NCBI GenBank assembly: GCA_050008715.1 | Contig: JBEKMC010000009.1 | Location: 1-50,253, forward strand | DNA: 50,253 nucleotides | Source of the DNA: JAKACA01 sp050008715 | GTDB lineage: Bacteria; Actinomycetota; Acidimicrobiia; Acidimicrobiales; Bog-793 | Reading direction: 5' to 3' | Position numbers and translations under genes: made by a program | Notes under the pieces: generated by a model | Database searches by the model: none | What the model saw: the letters and a program-made list of their open reading frames with translations, nothing else | What the model was told of the DNA's origin: nothing | In this document: positions 49,298 to 50,253 of the stretch, piece by piece | Layout of the letters: each line of letters begins with the position of its first letter | Position numbering within the stretch: position 1 is the stretch's first letter

Positions 49298-50164
49298 GTG
49301 CGAGTCGGCGTGCGGGCATGGCGTGCACGGAGCAGGGGGGCGCAGGGTGGCCCGCCAGCTGTGGCGCCGTTGGCGTCGCCGGTGCCCGCCATCTCGACGG
49401 GCGATGGTTGGAGCTGCAACATCTGCTCCTCGCCGAGTGACGTGCCGCTCGCCGAGGTGTCGCGAGAGGTCTCCAGCTGCCCTGGCTGCGGTTCGACGCT
49501 GCGATGGCGGGCCGTCGTGGCAGCGCTGTCCATCCATCTGTTCGGGAGGTCCCTCACCCTCGATGCCTTTCCGCTGTCGCCTCAGCTGAAGGGTGTTGGA
49601 ATGTCCGATTGGGAAGGCTACGGCGACCGCCTCGCCCGGCGGTTGGGGTACACGAACACGTTCCTGCACAAGGAACCGATGCTCGACATCACCGAGCCCG
49701 CCCCGGCGCACCTTGCTGGCGCCTGCGACTTCGTCATCTCCTCAGAGGTGCTCGAGCACGTCGACCCGCCATGGCAGCGGTCGCTCGAGCACCTCCGCCA
49801 GCTGCTCGTGCCCGGAGGCCTTCTCGTGCTGACGGTCCCTTACAAGCTGGAGGGGACAACTGAGGAGCATTTTCCCGAGCTGCACGAGTACAAGGTGGTC
49901 GAGCTCGGAAGTCGGCGCGTACTCCTCAACCGAACCCGCGCCGGGGTACTTCAGGCGTACGACGATCTCGTGTTCCATGACGCGGCCGGTTCGACGCTCG
50001 AGATGCGCCTGTTCGCCATTGGGGATTTGCTGGCGGCGCTCGAGGCTGCGGGTTTCTCCGCTCGAGTCTGGGATGAACCGACGCCGCAGCACGGAATCGT
50101 GTGGAACGAGCCGTGGTCGATTCCGATCGTCGCCCGAAGGTCAGCCGCGTGGTCGGAACCCTGA
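49298..50164 (+). CDS. SAM-dependent methyltransferase with N-terminal zinc ribbon
   Basis: The 288-residue protein has a disordered leader (about 1-33). A zinc-ribbon motif follows (CNIC, then CPGC; about residues 40-66), and then a class-I methyltransferase-like domain with FVISSEVLEHVDPPWQRSLEHLRQLLVPGGLLVLTVPY. The usual N-terminal G-x-G-x-G SAM loop is not evident, so part of the fold is divergent. Such proteins commonly sit in polysaccharide or surface-glycan clusters, and it follows two exported-protein genes. Substrate is unknown. The start is GTG at 49298; a later start inside the leader is possible. Confidence 0.8.
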   Translation: MRVGVRAWRARSRGAQGGPPAVAPLASPVPAISTGDGWSCNICSSPSDVPLAEVSREVSSCPGCGSTLRWRAVVAALSIHLFGRSLTLDAFPLSPQLKGVGMSDWEGYGDRLARRLGYTNTFLHKEPMLDITEPAPAHLAGACDFVISSEVLEHVDPPWQRSLEHLRQLLVPGGLLVLTVPYKLEGTTEEHFPELHEYKVVELGSRRVLLNRTRAGVLQAYDDLVFHDAAGSTLEMRLFAIGDLLAALEAAGFSARVWDEPTPQHGIVWNEPWSIPIVARRSAAWSEP

Positions 50165-50205
50165 CCAGCAGCTGTCCCGGAGGACCGCTCGACGACGACG
50201 AGGCG

Positions 50206-50253
50206 GTGAGCACTGAGCCGCCGCTGAGGATGTCCGGGCCGACCGCCATCGAG
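50206..50253 (+). CDS. Possible start of a further plus-strand gene, cut by the window edge
   Basis: A frame opens at GTG 50206, with an in-frame ATG at 50230 preceded by GCTGAGG, and remains open to the edge. Only 16 codons are visible, so the product cannot be named and the call is tentative. Confidence 0.25.
   Translation, partial: MSTEPPLRMSGPTAIE

Noticed and set aside
49926..50249. Minus-strand frame at the right edge
   Set aside because: It lies almost entirely antisense to the methyltransferase gene and has no recognisable features.

Overview
The window is a GC-rich bacterial chromosome segment carrying the replication-origin neighbourhood of an actinobacterium. The backbone order (dnaB, rplI, rpsR, ssb, rpsF; PadR regulator and ino1; tRNA nucleotidyltransferase, a DUF6049-like protein, murJ; trxB, trxA, a CwlM-like protein; parB, parA; rsmG, jag, yidC, yidD, rnpA, rpmH; dnaA, dnaN, recF, a DUF721/DciA gene, gyrB, gyrA) closely matches the origin region I recall from Mycobacterium, but sigM and mutT4 are missing and other genes sit in their places. 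The protein style suggests a deep-branching class such as Acidimicrobiia. That placement is inference.

Left part (1-8.6 kb): dnaB runs off the left edge and is interrupted by the start of an intein. Then come rplI-rpsR-ssb-rpsF, packed with 1-base stop/start overlaps, panB, a DUF5318 gene and a CPBP-family membrane protease. A divergent control region with a perfect 12-3-12 palindrome separates these from a PadR regulator and inositol-phosphate synthase. Next (8.6-21 kb): a PAS-GGDEF-EAL protein, the CCA-adding enzyme and a histone-deacetylase-like enzyme on the minus strand, then a plus-strand envelope and redox run (DUF6049, murJ, degV, a small membrane protein, trxB, trxA, CwlM-like).

Core (21-37 kb): parB and parA, a small LAGLIDADG-like ORF preceded by two parS-like repeats, rsmG, jag, yidC, yidD, rnpA and rpmH all read leftward. 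dnaA, dnaN, recF, dciA, gyrB and gyrA read rightward. The dnaA-dnaN gap (29459-29800) has a cluster of imperfect DnaA boxes and is the likely oriC. Transcription diverges from it, co-oriented with replication. recF appears to start at a CTG codon overlapping the dnaN stop, and both gyrase subunits have unusual residues at quinolone-contact positions.

Right part (37-50 kb): glutamate decarboxylase, an M16 peptidase pair, a soluble MgtE-N/CBS protein next to an NRAMP-like transporter with an altered metal site, a DinB/WYL-regulator pair, a multi-PAS LuxR-type regulator followed by an array of GTACGG half-sites and two exported proteins, and a zinc-ribbon methyltransferase. No rRNA, complete tRNA, CRISPR array or insertion sequence was recognised. 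The most distinctive points are the DnaB intein, the gyrase substitutions, the parS-like repeats with the LAGLIDADG-like gene, the two-gene Mg/NRAMP module, and the regulator/half-site/exported-protein block.
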